A DNA stretch of 64,000 bases. Source: Prevotella sp. AGR2160. Lineage in GTDB: Bacteria > Bacteroidota > Bacteroidia > Bacteroidales > Bacteroidaceae. A program made the translations under genes and the position numbers. Within the stretch, counting starts at the first letter, position 1; every line of letters begins with the position of its first letter. The notes beneath the pieces were generated by a model, which had not been told where the DNA came from, did no database searches, and worked only from the letters and a program-made list of their open reading frames with translations. Location: assembly GCF_000424185.1 (NCBI RefSeq), contig NZ_AUJK01000001.1, forward strand, positions 124,001 through 188,000, written 5' to 3'. Below are positions 51,931-61,716 of this stretch, piece by piece.

Positions 51931-54900
51931 CTAGCTCAGCTCTTTCAGCACTTCCACGGCCTCTTTGACCGAGTGGACATTCTTAATCACCATCAGCCGA
52001 TGGTGATTTTTTTCTTTTAATACGGCACGCTTCACATGACTCGTGGCGTAGTTGAGCACATTCGTGAACGCCTGACTCTGATAGAACGGACTGTCGACAT
52101 TGGAGACAAACTGCAACTGCATAATCCCTTGCTTGAGGATGACTTTCTCACAGCCACAGCGCTTGCCATAGCGGCGCAGCCTGACGACTTCCATGAGCTC
52201 TTCGCCCTCCGCCGGTACAGGGCCAAAGCGGTCCTCCAACCGTTTGCGGTAAGCCTCGAGATCACGGTCGGTCTCTATACGGTCCAGTTCACGATAGAGC
52301 AGCATACGCTCACTGCTTCCCGGTACATAGTTGTCGGGGAAGTACATCTCCAGGTCACTCTCCACGGCACAGTCGTCGACGAAGTCATCACCGGTGATAA
52401 CGGTGCCATTGGCCATCTCATCCTTATAGATATCCTGGAACTCCTCATTCTTCAGTTCCGTGACAGCCTGCGAGAGGATCTTCTGATAGGTCTCATAACC
52501 GAGGTCTTCCATGAATCCGCTCTGTTCGGCACCGAGCAAGTTTCCGGCGCCACGGATATCAAGATCCTGCATGGCGAGGTTGAAGCCGCTACCAAGGTCG
52601 GAGAAATTCTCCAGCGCTTCAAGACGACGGCGGGCCTCGGGATTGAGGACACTCTTCGGCGGCGCAAGGAGGTAACAGAATGCTTTTCGGTTACTGCGCC
52701 CTACTCGTCCGCGCATCTGATGGAGGTCGGAGAGGCCGAAGCGATGGGCATCATTGATAATAATGGTGTTCGCGTTCGGGATATCAATACCGTTCTCCAC
52801 AATCGTTGTCGACAGCAAGACATCATAGTCGTAATTCATAAAGCCCATGATGATCTTCTCGAGCTCGTCGGGATTCATCTGTCCATGACCGATGGCGACA
52901 CGACAGTCGGGGACATACTTATGAATCAGATCGGCAATGGACTGAAGACTGTTGATACGGTCATTGACGAAATACACCTGTCCGTTACGGCTCATCTCGA
53001 AGTTAATGGCATCGGCAATGATCTCATGACCGAATGTCGCCAACTCCGTATGCACGGGATAACGGTTGGGTGGCGGCGTACGCATGATACTCATATCACG
53101 AGCGCCCATCAGTGAGAACTGCAGCGTACGGGGAATCGGCGTCGCCGACATCGTCAGTGTGTCGACATTGACCTTCAACTTCCGCAACTTCTCCTTCGTG
53201 GAGACACCGAACTTCTGTTCCTCATCGATGATCAGCAGGCCGAGATCATGCCAGTGGACCGTCTTGCCAAGGAGCTTATGCGTGCCAACGAGGATATCCA
53301 CCTTTCCGGCAGCGAGATCGGCGAGGACTCCTTTCGTCTCCTTTGTGCTGCGGGCACGACTGAGATAATCTACTCTCACGGGGAAATCCTTCAAGCGGTC
53401 ACGGAACGTCTGATAATGCTGGAACGCCAGCACCGTCGTCGGCACGAGGACGGCGACCTGCTTACTGTCACAGGCAGCCTTGAAGGCGGCACGGATGGCC
53501 ACCTCTGTCTTGCCGAAGCCGACATCACCACAGATCAGCCGGTCCATCGGCCGGTTGCTCTCCATGTCTTTCTTCACATCCTGCGTGGCCTGATACTGGT
53601 CGGGCGTATCCTCATAGAGGAAGCTGGCCTCAAGCTCGTGCTGCATATAGTTGTCGGGACTGAAGGCAAAGCCTTTCTCCTTCCGGCGCTGGGCATAGAG
53701 ACGGATGAGATCACGGGCGATATCCTTGATCTTCTTCTTCGCCTTCTCCTTCAGACGGTCCCAAGCGCCCGTGCCGAGGGCACTCAGCCGTGGCGGCTCG
53801 CCGGTATCACTGCTGCGGTATTTGGAGATCTTATACAGCGAATGGATACTCACGTCGACGATGTCGTTATGCTGATAGAGGATGCGGATCATCTCCTGAT
53901 AACCACCATCGGGATGGTTGGCATCCTTGGGGATAGGCACACGGACGAGACCGCCGAACTTTCCGACTCCATAGTCGACATGGACGATGAAATCGCCGGG
54001 CTCCATCTCCTGCAGCTCCTTCATCGACAGTGCTACCTTTCCCGCACGAGCGGCATCACTACGAAGACTGTACTTATGGAAACGGTCGAAAATCTGATGA
54101 TCGGTGAAGAAACAAACTTTCAGATCATCATCGACAAAGCCGGCATGAAGGGTCTTGTCGACAGGCACGAAGGTGATGCCGTATTTCTTCAACTCCTCTG
54201 ACGAAAAGATATCCTTCAGACGCTCCGTCTGCTTCTGACTGTCGGCAAATATATATAGGTGATAACCCTGTAGGATATAGTCCTGCAGACTCTTCGAGAG
54301 GAGCTCGAAATTCTTATGGAAGAGAGGCTGCGGCGTGATATGGAACGGGATCTTTGTCTGAGGCGTCCCCGTAGGACTGTGTCCGAACTCCACACGACGG
54401 AGACGGGAGGCATCATCGGTGAACTGTGTAGCCGTACAGAGACTGTTGTCACGCTTCAACTCCTCCTCGATCTCCTTGCGCTCTACCTCCGTGGCACTGG
54501 CCAGCCGTTCCGTGACAGCCTGATCGGAGAAGCCTTCCTGGTAGATCTGTCCGATATGGTCGTGGACGAACATGAAATCTTTCATCACCAACGTCGCTGT
54601 CTCGGGAAGGAACTGAAGGAACGGCACCTTCTCCTGGTGTCCTTTGGCCAACTCGGGCACAATTTCTATCGCGTCTTTCTTATCCTTCGACAATTGGGTG
54701 TCGACCTCGAAAGTACGGATCGTATCGACCTCATCGCCAAAGAAGTCGATACGGTAAGGATACTCACAACTGTAGGAATAGACATCGAGGATACTGCCAC
54801 GGACAGCAAACTGGCCGGGCTCATAGACATAGTCCTGACGCTCGAAACCTAAGTTAGCCAACTGAGCCTCAAGATTCGTCAAGGAAATATGCTCACCCGT

Positions 54901-55353
54901 CTGCACCTTCACCACACGGTCGGCGAAACGGTCTTTGGCAACGACACGCTCAGCAAGGGCCTCGGGGAAGGTGACAACAAAGAGACTGCCTGTCTTCGAA
55001 GACGAAGAAGCGTCAAGGCGCGCCAGTGTCTCCGTTCGCAGAATCTCGGAGGCATGGTCGCGCTGCCCGTATTTCACGGCACGACGATAGCTGCTGGGAA
55101 AGAAGAACACATGTTCGTCACCCAGCAACTGCTTGAGATCATTATAGAAATAACCAGCCTCATCGGCATCATCAAGGATGAAGACCACGGGAGCCTGCAA
55201 CTTTCCGAAGACGGAAGCGAAGAGCATCGGTGCCGCAGAGGCCTGCAAACCCTGAAGGAAGACCGTATGCTGTTGGTCATCAGACAACGTCTTCACCAAG
55301 GCACCACACTGCGGCAGATGACCGTAGAGGGTCTGAATGTCTTGTATCGTCAT
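51931..55353 (-). CDS. mfd: Transcription-repair coupling factor Mfd
   Basis: 1140 residues. N-terminal UvrB-like part (about 1-300), RNA polymerase interaction domain around 480-540 (GDFIVHVDYGVGKFGGLV), then the SF2 translocase: Walker A CGDVGFGKTEVAIRAAF near 640 (key: GFGKTE), DEEQKFGV near 740, SATPIPRTL near 765, the TRG motif region GRVGRSNRKAFCYL near 910, and the C-terminal regulatory domain. It removes stalled RNA polymerase and recruits UvrA. Slightly shorter than E. coli Mfd. It begins 5 nt after the stop of the glycosyltransferase gene upstream. Confidence 0.96.
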   Translation of the reverse strand: MTIQDIQTLYGHLPQCGALVKTLSDDQQHTVFLQGLQASAAPMLFASVFGKLQAPVVFILDDADEAGYFYNDLKQLLGDEHVFFFPSSYRRAVKYGQRDHASEILRTETLARLDASSSSKTGSLFVVTFPEALAERVVAKDRFADRVVKVQTGEHISLTNLEAQLANLGFERQDYVYEPGQFAVRGSILDVYSYSCEYPYRIDFFGDEVDTIRTFEVDTQLSKDKKDAIEIVPELAKGHQEKVPFLQFLPETATLVMKDFMFVHDHIGQIYQEGFSDQAVTERLASATEVERKEIEEELKRDNSLCTATQFTDDASRLRRVEFGHSPTGTPQTKIPFHITPQPLFHKNFELLSKSLQDYILQGYHLYIFADSQKQTERLKDIFSSEELKKYGITFVPVDKTLHAGFVDDDLKVCFFTDHQIFDRFHKYSLRSDAARAGKVALSMKELQEMEPGDFIVHVDYGVGKFGGLVRVPIPKDANHPDGGYQEMIRILYQHNDIVDVSIHSLYKISKYRSSDTGEPPRLSALGTGAWDRLKEKAKKKIKDIARDLIRLYAQRRKEKGFAFSPDNYMQHELEASFLYEDTPDQYQATQDVKKDMESNRPMDRLICGDVGFGKTEVAIRAAFKAACDSKQVAVLVPTTVLAFQHYQTFRDRLKDFPVRVDYLSRARSTKETKGVLADLAAGKVDILVGTHKLLGKTVHWHDLGLLIIDEEQKFGVSTKEKLRKLKVNVDTLTMSATPIPRTLQFSLMGARDMSIMRTPPPNRYPVHTELATFGHEIIADAINFEMSRNGQVYFVNDRINSLQSIADLIHKYVPDCRVAIGHGQMNPDELEKIIMGFMNYDYDVLLSTTIVENGIDIPNANTIIINDAHRFGLSDLHQMRGRVGRSNRKAFCYLLAPPKSVLNPEARRRLEALENFSDLGSGFNLAMQDLDIRGAGNLLGAEQSGFMEDLGYETYQKILSQAVTELKNEEFQDIYKDEMANGTVITGDDFVDDCAVESDLEMYFPDNYVPGSSERMLLYRELDRIETDRDLEAYRKRLEDRFGPVPAEGEELMEVVRLRRYGKRCGCEKVILKQGIMQLQFVSNVDSPFYQSQAFTNVLNYATSHVKRAVLKEKNHHRLMVIKNVHSVKEAVEVLKELS

Positions 55354-55358
55354 CAGTC

Positions 55359-56108
55359 TTACTTCCCTATCTTCGGATATTTACGGAACCAACCGTCGAG
55401 ACGCAGACGCATGACACCGAAGAAGGCCTCGCCGAAGATACCACCACTCATCTTGCTCACGCCCTCACGACGGTTGACGAAGATCACGGGTACTTCCTTA
55501 ATCTTGAAACCAATCTTATAAGCCGTGAACTTCATCTCGATCTGGAAGGCATAACCTTTGAAACGGATCTTGTCCAAGGGAATGGTCTCCAACACGCGGC
55601 GCTTATAGCACACGAAGCCCGCCGTGGTGTCATGGACCTTAAAGCCCGTGACGATCTGTACGTACTTGCTGGCAAAATAACTCATCAGCACACGACCGAT
55701 AGGCCAGTTGACAACATTCACGCCACTGACATAACGGCTGCCAATAGCCATGTCATAGCCCTCGTCATGGGTGGCAGCATAAAGCCGCGGCAGGTCATTG
55801 GGGTCATGACTGAAGTCGGCATCCATCTCGAAAATATAGTCGTAGCCATGCGCCAGAGCCCATTTGAAACCGGTGATATACGCCGTTCCCAAACCTTGTT
55901 TGCCACTGCGCTCAATGATGAACAGCCGGTCGGCAAACTCCTTCTCCATCAGCCCGTGGACGATCTGTGCCGTGCCGTCAGGGCTGCCGTCGTCAATGAC
56001 CAGGATATGGAAACATTTCTCCAAGCCAAAGACGGCCCGGATGATCTTCTCGATATTCTCCTTCTCGTTATAAGTAGGAATGATAACTATGGAATCACTA
56101 TTATTCAT
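55359..56108 (-). CDS. Polyprenol-phosphate glycosyltransferase (dolichol-phosphate mannose synthase-like GT2)
   Basis: 249 residues from ATG 56108 (MNNSDSIVIIPTYNEKEN); the longer frame lacks homology. DPM1-type GT2 features: VIDDGSPDGTA near 39, GLGTAYITGFKWAL near 72, EMDADFSHDPNDLPRL near 93, GSRYVSG near 117 and FVCYKRRVLE near 163. No C-terminal membrane helices. It would load mannose or glucose on undecaprenyl phosphate. It follows plsC after 13 nt. Confidence 0.92.
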   Translation of the reverse strand: MNNSDSIVIIPTYNEKENIEKIIRAVFGLEKCFHILVIDDGSPDGTAQIVHGLMEKEFADRLFIIERSGKQGLGTAYITGFKWALAHGYDYIFEMDADFSHDPNDLPRLYAATHDEGYDMAIGSRYVSGVNVVNWPIGRVLMSYFASKYVQIVTGFKVHDTTAGFVCYKRRVLETIPLDKIRFKGYAFQIEMKFTAYKIGFKIKEVPVIFVNRREGVSKMSGGIFGEAFFGVMRLRLDGWFRKYPKIGK

Positions 56109-56121
56109 TGTCGTTATATAT

Positions 56122-56883
56122 TTATTGGTCCGGATTCTCCACAAATCCCTGATATTTCGGTTCGAGGGCACTCATGATCGCCTCATAGCTCTTCTCCATT
56201 TGGTTCTTGACATTCTCCGGACCCTTGCCGATAGGCTGGATAGGCTCGTGGATCGTCAACTTCAACGGATGCCAGAACACCCAATAGATATCCTTCATGC
56301 GCGGCTTCACGTCGAAAGAGCCATTGATCGTCAACGGGACAACAGGCAACTGGAGTTCGTCGGCAAGCATGAAAGCGCCGCGACGGAAGATGCCCATATG
56401 ACCGGTGAACGTGCGGGCTCCCTCGGGGAAGACAACGAGGGACATACCGTCCTTCAGTACTTCCTCTGCCTGCTTATAAGTACGATGGATGGCATGGGGA
56501 CCACTGCGGTCGACGAAGATATGATGGGCGGCCTCACAGGCGACACCGACGAGCGGTATCGTGCGCAGCCCCTTCTTCATCATCCATTTGAAATTACGGT
56601 CGAGGAAACCGTAGATCAAGAAGATATCAAAGGCTCCCTGATGGTTGGCCACAAAGACGTAACTCTGTTTCGGATCGAGATGCTCCCGGCCCTCTACCTT
56701 TACAGGAAGAAGACAGAGCCACACGATGAGCCGCGACCAGATCTTGCCGGGATAATAGCCCCAGACATGGCCGTTGCCGATCATGCATCCCACACAGGTG
56801 AAGAGGGCCGCAAGGATGGAGAAGACCAACAGCAGCGGCACCACTACACAGAGTTGATAAATCCTATACAATAACTTCAGCAT
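56122..56883 (-). CDS. plsC: 1-acyl-sn-glycerol-3-phosphate acyltransferase
   Basis: 253 residues: an N-terminal membrane segment (about 10-33), the catalytic NHQGAFDIF near 77 (HX4D-type NHxxxxD), a KKGLRTIPLVG segment near 98, FPEGARTFTG near 152 and PVVPLTINGSFD near 180. It acylates lysophosphatidate to phosphatidate in phospholipid synthesis. A family D repeat array lies 14 nt before the start codon. Confidence 0.93.
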   Translation of the reverse strand: MLKLLYRIYQLCVVVPLLLVFSILAALFTCVGCMIGNGHVWGYYPGKIWSRLIVWLCLLPVKVEGREHLDPKQSYVFVANHQGAFDIFLIYGFLDRNFKWMMKKGLRTIPLVGVACEAAHHIFVDRSGPHAIHRTYKQAEEVLKDGMSLVVFPEGARTFTGHMGIFRRGAFMLADELQLPVVPLTINGSFDVKPRMKDIYWVFWHPLKLTIHEPIQPIGKGPENVKNQMEKSYEAIMSALEPKYQGFVENPDQ

Positions 56884-56897
56884 GCTATAAGCTCTTT

Positions 56898-56992
56898 TCT
56901 ATTGTGATCTATTATATCTATTGTGTTCTATTATATCTATTGTGTTCTATAATGTCTATAGCGATCTATAGAGATCTATTGTGCGCTATCCC
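56898..56992. repeat. Family D tandem repeat, five units of about 19 nt
   Basis: Five degenerate units of the TCTATTGTGWKCTAT type between plsC and the phosphodiesterase gene; the last unit supplies the final codons and TAG stop of the phosphodiesterase (56976). Arrays at 19109 and 21815 are related. Confidence 0.85.
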
Positions 56993-58199
56993 CTCGATGC
57001 AGCGTGATCACCACGATCTCCGGCGTAGCCCCGAGACGGCAAGGGAAGGCCCCGCTCCAGCCACAGCTAACATAGAGATACCGACCGCTGTTCTCATAGA
57101 GCCCATAATCCTCTTTATACGACAGCATCGTAGGCCGCAGGCCGAATAGCTCGATCTGGCCGGCATGGGTATGTCCCGCCAAGGTCAGCTGCGCCTTACT
57201 CTCGGGAAGGATATGCAGATCCCACATCTTCGGGTTATGCTGCAAGACGATCGTGAACGCCTTTTTGGGGATACCGCGCAATGTCTTCCGCAGATCAGAG
57301 CGGTTTGGACAGCGCTTGGCCTTCGGTATCTCTCCCCACTCTTCTCCGGCTATCCAAAGGGTATCACGGCCGCGGACAATAGGCATGTTCTCATTGCGCA
57401 ACAACCGCCACCCCAAAGACTTCTGCATCTCTACCATCTGCCGCTCTACCTCCCGCTGATGGGCCTCACTGCCTCCGACATAATAACTGTAGTCGTGATT
57501 GCCAAGGACGCTGATCACAGGCACGCGGCCTTTCGAGAAGGTAGCCAGGCGGCGCAGATCCTTGGCATGGAGCTGGAGTTCACCGGGCTGCAGATTCTGC
57601 AGATCACCCGTGAAACAGATCATATCGGGACGGGCAGCGATGACACTGTCGATATTCCGTTCCAGACAGTGATCCATGACATGATTGAAACTGCCGATAT
57701 GAGCGTCACTGAACTGTACGATACGGTAACCGTCAAATGCCTTCGGCAGGTCTTTCAAGGTGAGGTCGACATGCCGCACCGTGAACTGTCGGGGACCGAT
57801 GGTGATACTATATATAAAGAGGATCACCGTGATGACGGCTCCTACAGCTCCGATAATATTACCGCGGTTGACACGGAGATGATGACGGCGCGCCCACCAC
57901 AGTCCGATAGCCGAACAGAAAGCGAAGACGGCCTTCGGCATGACGATGACACCCACGAGGGAGAGATAGGCACTGAGCCACCGCAGATCCGTCGGCACGA
58001 AATTCTTGATCGACGCCAGTGCGACGGTATAGACCAGCATGACGATACATGGCAACCACCACAACACCCGCTTCTTCAACGTAAACCGGGGATGGCGGCG
58101 CAGATACTGCCAGTCTAAATACAGGTCCGGCAATACAATCAGTAATATCAGCCATACAAATATTCGTGCAATCAAGATGGTAATCACTTCGCAGAACAT
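56976..58199 (-). CDS. Membrane-anchored calcineurin-like phosphodiesterase (YaeI/YkuE type)
   Basis: 407 residues from ATG 58199. Four membrane segments lie in the first 145 residues, then the metallophosphoesterase domain: QFSDAHIGSF near 165, FTGDLQNLQ near 200, LGNHDYSYY near 238 and LAGHTHAGQ near 345. The usual role is a phosphodiesterase acting at the membrane; substrate unknown. The start codon lies within a family B palindrome (58194-58215) and the stop in a family D array, so both ends are made of repeats. Confidence 0.87.
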   Translation of the reverse strand: MFCEVITILIARIFVWLILLIVLPDLYLDWQYLRRHPRFTLKKRVLWWLPCIVMLVYTVALASIKNFVPTDLRWLSAYLSLVGVIVMPKAVFAFCSAIGLWWARRHHLRVNRGNIIGAVGAVITVILFIYSITIGPRQFTVRHVDLTLKDLPKAFDGYRIVQFSDAHIGSFNHVMDHCLERNIDSVIAARPDMICFTGDLQNLQPGELQLHAKDLRRLATFSKGRVPVISVLGNHDYSYYVGGSEAHQREVERQMVEMQKSLGWRLLRNENMPIVRGRDTLWIAGEEWGEIPKAKRCPNRSDLRKTLRGIPKKAFTIVLQHNPKMWDLHILPESKAQLTLAGHTHAGQIELFGLRPTMLSYKEDYGLYENSGRYLYVSCGWSGAFPCRLGATPEIVVITLHRGDSAQ

Positions 58200-58215
58200 G
58201 ATCAATCATGTCCCA
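58194..58215. repeat. Family B palindrome, copy B5
   Basis: GAACATGATCAATCATGTCCC, followed by AACGTTTACTTCTTTAC as at 6450. It contains the ATG of the phosphodiesterase gene (minus strand). Confidence 0.85.
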
Positions 58216-58235
58216 ACGTTTACTTCTTTACTTTT

Positions 58236-59051
58236 TTACTTCTTCATCAGACTTGCCTGCAGGAATCTCCGCATCATTTCCACGGGGATACCTCGGCGAT
58301 GGGCATAGTCTCGTAACTGGTCCTCACCGATCGGGCCCAAGTCAAAATAGTGGGCCTTCGGATGGGAGAAATAGAATCCACTGACACTGGCGTGAGGAAT
58401 CATCATACCACTCTCTGTGAGTCGGATACCGATATCTTTCATCCCGAGGATCTGATCAAGGAGAAAGTTCACACTCGTATCGGGCAGAGACGGATAACCG
58501 ACGGCAGGACGGATACCCTGATATTCCTCGGCATGGGTCTGCGCCATCGTGAGATGCTCATCGGGAGCATAGCCCCAATATACTCTACGAACCTCCTCGT
58601 GGAGTCGTTCCGCCGTTCCCTCGGCAAGACGGTCACAGAGGACCTGGGCGAGCATGCGCTGGTATGGGTCTTCCTTGAACATCCCATCAACATCGACATC
58701 TACCGTCGTAGCGAAAACACCAGCCTCATCCTGGATACCTAATGACAACGGACGGACAAAATCGGCCAGACAAAGACTCGGCTGCCCCGCTGCCACCTTC
58801 TGTTGACGGAGCATGGGGATCCGCTTTCCGCCCAGGATAAGGTCGTCGCCGTCACTGTTGGCCGGGAGAATGGCAAAGATACCATGGGTATGATATCTCC
58901 CTTCCCACGTGGCGAGGAGCGCCTCCGCCTCTTTTCTAAGCCGGTCTTTTTCCTCCTGTGGCTTTCCGTTCAGTCCCCAGGCATGGAAGAAATAGAGCCA
59001 GTTAATATACGGCGTGATATCCAATATGTTATAGTCTATCTTTTTCTTCAT
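58236..59051 (-). CDS. Stand-alone methionine synthase (MetH) activation domain protein
   Basis: 271 residues from ATG 59051. The SAM-binding activation fold is visible: ALLATWEGRYHTHGIF, FVRPLS, the helix pair around HEEVRRVYWGY near 180, RPAVGYPSLPDTS near 210 (the SAM and cobalamin motif) and SHPKAHYFDLGPIGEDQ near 250. The methyltransferase and B12-binding modules of full MetH are absent. It would reactivate cob(II)alamin on a separate MetH protein with SAM and an electron donor. The start overlaps the end of pyrC by 23 nt. Confidence 0.88.
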   Translation of the reverse strand: MKKKIDYNILDITPYINWLYFFHAWGLNGKPQEEKDRLRKEAEALLATWEGRYHTHGIFAILPANSDGDDLILGGKRIPMLRQQKVAAGQPSLCLADFVRPLSLGIQDEAGVFATTVDVDVDGMFKEDPYQRMLAQVLCDRLAEGTAERLHEEVRRVYWGYAPDEHLTMAQTHAEEYQGIRPAVGYPSLPDTSVNFLLDQILGMKDIGIRLTESGMMIPHASVSGFYFSHPKAHYFDLGPIGEDQLRDYAHRRGIPVEMMRRFLQASLMKK

Positions 59052-60381
59052 GATCAAACGCTAATTCCTCACCCTTTGACTGTTCGTCAAATTGGCCATG
59101 ATCAAAGACCAAATGACCATTACACCAGGTCTGTACAACCTCCCACGTGAAGCGATGACCTTCCAAAGGACTCCAGCTACATTTACTCTGAATAGCGTCC
59201 TTCGTCAGCACCCAGCCTTCCTTCCGCGGTCTGACAATAGCAATGTCTGCCTTGTAACCGGGACGGAGGAAACCACGACCCTGGATATCGAAGAGCTGGG
59301 CGGGGTGATGGCACATCAGTTCCACGACCTTCGTATACGGGATACCGAGTTCATCGGCCAACTGCAGCATAGAAATCAAAGAGAACTGTAGCATCGGCAT
59401 TCCCGAAGCGGCATGGGCGCAACCGCCCTGCTTGTCCTTCCACTCATGGGGTGCGTGATCTGTGGCTACCGTGTAGATCGTACCGTCGGCAACGGCTTTG
59501 CGGAGGGCAGCCCGATCAGCGGCCGTCTTCACGGAGGGGTTACACTTGATACGGGCACCGAGACGGACATAGTCCTGATCGGTAAACAACAGATGAGCCA
59601 TACATGCCTCTCCGGTGATGCCTCTCTCGACATCGAGGAGCGACAATTCCTTCGCCGTCGACAGATGGGCGATATGCAAACGGGCATGGGCGGCCTCGGC
59701 CAACTGCACGGCGAGATGACTGCTGGCATAACAGGCCTCGACACTGCGGATCTCCGCATGATGGATGATCGACGGATCATCGCCCCACCGCTCCTTCGCT
59801 GCCTTCATATTGGCATTGATCATCGCCGTGTCCTCACAATGGGTCATGACGAGGAGGTTCAGACGGGCTGCCTCCGCGAACACCGCCTCCAGGGATGCGC
59901 GCTTGTCAACAAGCATATTGCCCGTACTGGCTCCCATAAAGAGTTTGATACCCGGCACATGGCGGCGGTCAACCTCCTTGAAGAGGGACGCATTGTCATT
60001 GGTGGCTCCGAAGAAGAAACCATAGTTGACATGACTCTTCACCGCACCTAACTGCCGCTTGGCCTCCCACGCCTCCACGGTCGTCGTCTGCGGGATCGTA
60101 TTCGGCATGTCGAGAAAAGAGGTGACACCACCCCAGGCGGCAGCACGACTCTCACTCTCCATATCGGCCTTACGCGTCAACCCGGGATCACGGAAATGAA
60201 CATGCTCATCGATGACGCCGGGCAGAACGAAACACCCCGTGGCGTCTACTTCGTCATCGTAGTCTCCACGGGGCGCCGGGCCTTCTATAATCTGATCGAT
60301 ATGGTCGTCAACAAGAAGGACAGACCCTTGATAGGCCCTGCCTTCATTGACAACCGTACCGGAATGAATGATTCTTTTCAT
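59029..60381 (-). CDS. pyrC: Dihydroorotase
   Basis: 450 residues, class I type. Metal ligands His60 and His62 in EHVHFRDPGLTRK, a GIKLFMGASTG segment near 155 with the lysine expected to be carboxylated, HCED near 188, HIAHLST near 240 and ATDHAPHEW near 307 with the catalytic Asp. It closes carbamoyl aspartate to dihydroorotate in pyrimidine synthesis. It starts 7 nt after the DUF4369 gene stop and overlaps the MetH activation gene, forming a three-gene transcript. Confidence 0.95.
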   Translation of the reverse strand: MKRIIHSGTVVNEGRAYQGSVLLVDDHIDQIIEGPAPRGDYDDEVDATGCFVLPGVIDEHVHFRDPGLTRKADMESESRAAAWGGVTSFLDMPNTIPQTTTVEAWEAKRQLGAVKSHVNYGFFFGATNDNASLFKEVDRRHVPGIKLFMGASTGNMLVDKRASLEAVFAEAARLNLLVMTHCEDTAMINANMKAAKERWGDDPSIIHHAEIRSVEACYASSHLAVQLAEAAHARLHIAHLSTAKELSLLDVERGITGEACMAHLLFTDQDYVRLGARIKCNPSVKTAADRAALRKAVADGTIYTVATDHAPHEWKDKQGGCAHAASGMPMLQFSLISMLQLADELGIPYTKVVELMCHHPAQLFDIQGRGFLRPGYKADIAIVRPRKEGWVLTKDAIQSKCSWSPLEGHRFTWEVVQTWCNGHLVFDHGQFDEQSKGEELAFDHEEKDRL

Positions 60382-60388
60382 AACTTAC

Positions 60389-61195
60389 TTACTTCTGGGG
60401 AATGGTAGGACGCGCCAAGTCGTTGGCGGTAGGTCCGTCCTGAGGCTGCTGCACACCGTCAGGACCACCGGGGGGAGGAGGAACACCGGGACCGGCATCC
60501 TTCATGCCATTCATGATCTGCTCGTTCTCCTGCGCTTTCTGATAATAATCCTTCACATAAGGATCATTCTTGAACTTCTCCGTGGCCCGACTCATGATAT
60601 CCTCCACCCAAGGGGAGAGCATCGGATACTCATTGTCTATGGTGAACATGAAGAAAACGCCGGGACCCAGGACATTATCAAAATTACTGCATACGAAATT
60701 CGTCACGAGTTTGTCCTCCTGATCACTCAGACGGGCCGCCTGAGCCTGCAACTGACTGTTCACAGCCTGCATATTACTGCCATCCATGATGGCTTGGTCA
60801 TGACGGTGGACAAGCTCTGCCTCCTGACTCTTGAGCTGGTTATATCTCTTGACAAACTTATCCAGTTTGTCATTCAAAGGCGTTCCCGTGACACTCTGTT
60901 GCGTATTGTCAAACTTCACCGTGATATCGCCTCCCTCAAGGACAAGGGGTAACAGAAAGTCCTTATCCATAAAGATATTGGCCATACAAGCTGAATCCAC
61001 CGTTCCGGAGAATTCAAACTGACCATGGACGACATCACAGGAGTCGACATTCTTGAAGTCGTTGTTCTTCAACACCTTAAGATACAACTTCTGTCCGTCG
61101 AGCGTAGACATATTGCTCGAGCCGGTGATATTATAAGTCTGAGCACATGAGGTAAAAGCCAATAGACTTACAAATGCGTAAAGTATTTTATTCAT
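60389..61195 (-). CDS. DUF4369-domain lipoprotein
   Basis: 268 residues from ATG 61195; the frame reaches further upstream only by reading through the promoter. Lipoprotein signal ending at Cys17 (FTSC). Residues 20-125 match DUF4369 (YNITGSS, DGQKLYL, FEFSGTVDSACMANI), the module often found before thioredoxin-like domains in Bacteroidetes; here no CxxC domain follows, only a helical part and a Pro/Gly-rich tail. Function unknown; first gene of the pyrC operon. Confidence 0.83.
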   Translation of the reverse strand: MNKILYAFVSLLAFTSCAQTYNITGSSNMSTLDGQKLYLKVLKNNDFKNVDSCDVVHGQFEFSGTVDSACMANIFMDKDFLLPLVLEGGDITVKFDNTQQSVTGTPLNDKLDKFVKRYNQLKSQEAELVHRHDQAIMDGSNMQAVNSQLQAQAARLSDQEDKLVTNFVCSNFDNVLGPGVFFMFTIDNEYPMLSPWVEDIMSRATEKFKNDPYVKDYYQKAQENEQIMNGMKDAGPGVPPPPGGPDGVQQPQDGPTANDLARPTIPQK

Positions 61196-61217
61196 AAGCA
61201 CTTTTCTGTTCGCAGAA

Positions 61218-61249
61218 CAAAGGTACAATCATTTCTCTGTTCTGAAAAA
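61218..61249 (-). promoter_or_regulatory. Promoter for the DUF4369-pyrC-metH activation operon
   Basis: On the minus strand TTTT (61249-61246), 20 nt, TACCTTTG (61225-61218). Confidence 0.6.
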
Positions 61250-61284
61250 TATTTTTATGCTATTTAAAATTCATACCTACTCTT

Positions 61285-61716
61285 TTAGTTTTTTTTCGCA
61301 TTCGTATTCTGCCTCTTCCGCTCCTCATGATCGATACGGTGGACCGTATAGAGTTCCAAAACGGCGGCAATGAGCAGCAACAAGACCCACTTATTATAAA
61401 AATAGGTGAGGTATGTTTCGTAGTTGGCGAAGAGATCACGGAAAAAGCCATAGGCCGTGTCTACCATCGAGATTCCGGCCAGCACAAAGAAGATATCCGC
61501 CATAAGCTGGATACGCTTCAGACGACGTAAAACGAGTGTGCTGTCTGACGGCTCCTGGATAGCCTGAAGGACGGAGAAGAGAAGGGAACCAACGAGGTAG
61601 ACCCAACAAGCCACGCTCACAAGAGCTGGAAAAATAAAGCCGAAAGAGAAGCAACCGGCACCGATGACCATCAGGACACCACCGATGATGAAAAGGATGG
61701 TTTGTAGTTTATTCAT
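61285..61716 (-). CDS. Small four-helix membrane protein
   Basis: 143 residues with four hydrophobic segments (about 5-25, 31-50, 71-88 and 104-122). The TM1-TM2 loop and the LFSVLQAIQE segment resemble YrhK-like proteins, but the match is only by eye. Lys/Arg/Asn-rich C-terminus. The start overlaps the stop of the DivIC-like gene by 8 nt, so it is translated with it. No function known. Confidence 0.75.
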   Translation of the reverse strand: MNKLQTILFIIGGVLMVIGAGCFSFGFIFPALVSVACWVYLVGSLLFSVLQAIQEPSDSTLVLRRLKRIQLMADIFFVLAGISMVDTAYGFFRDLFANYETYLTYFYNKWVLLLLIAAVLELYTVHRIDHEERKRQNTNAKKN

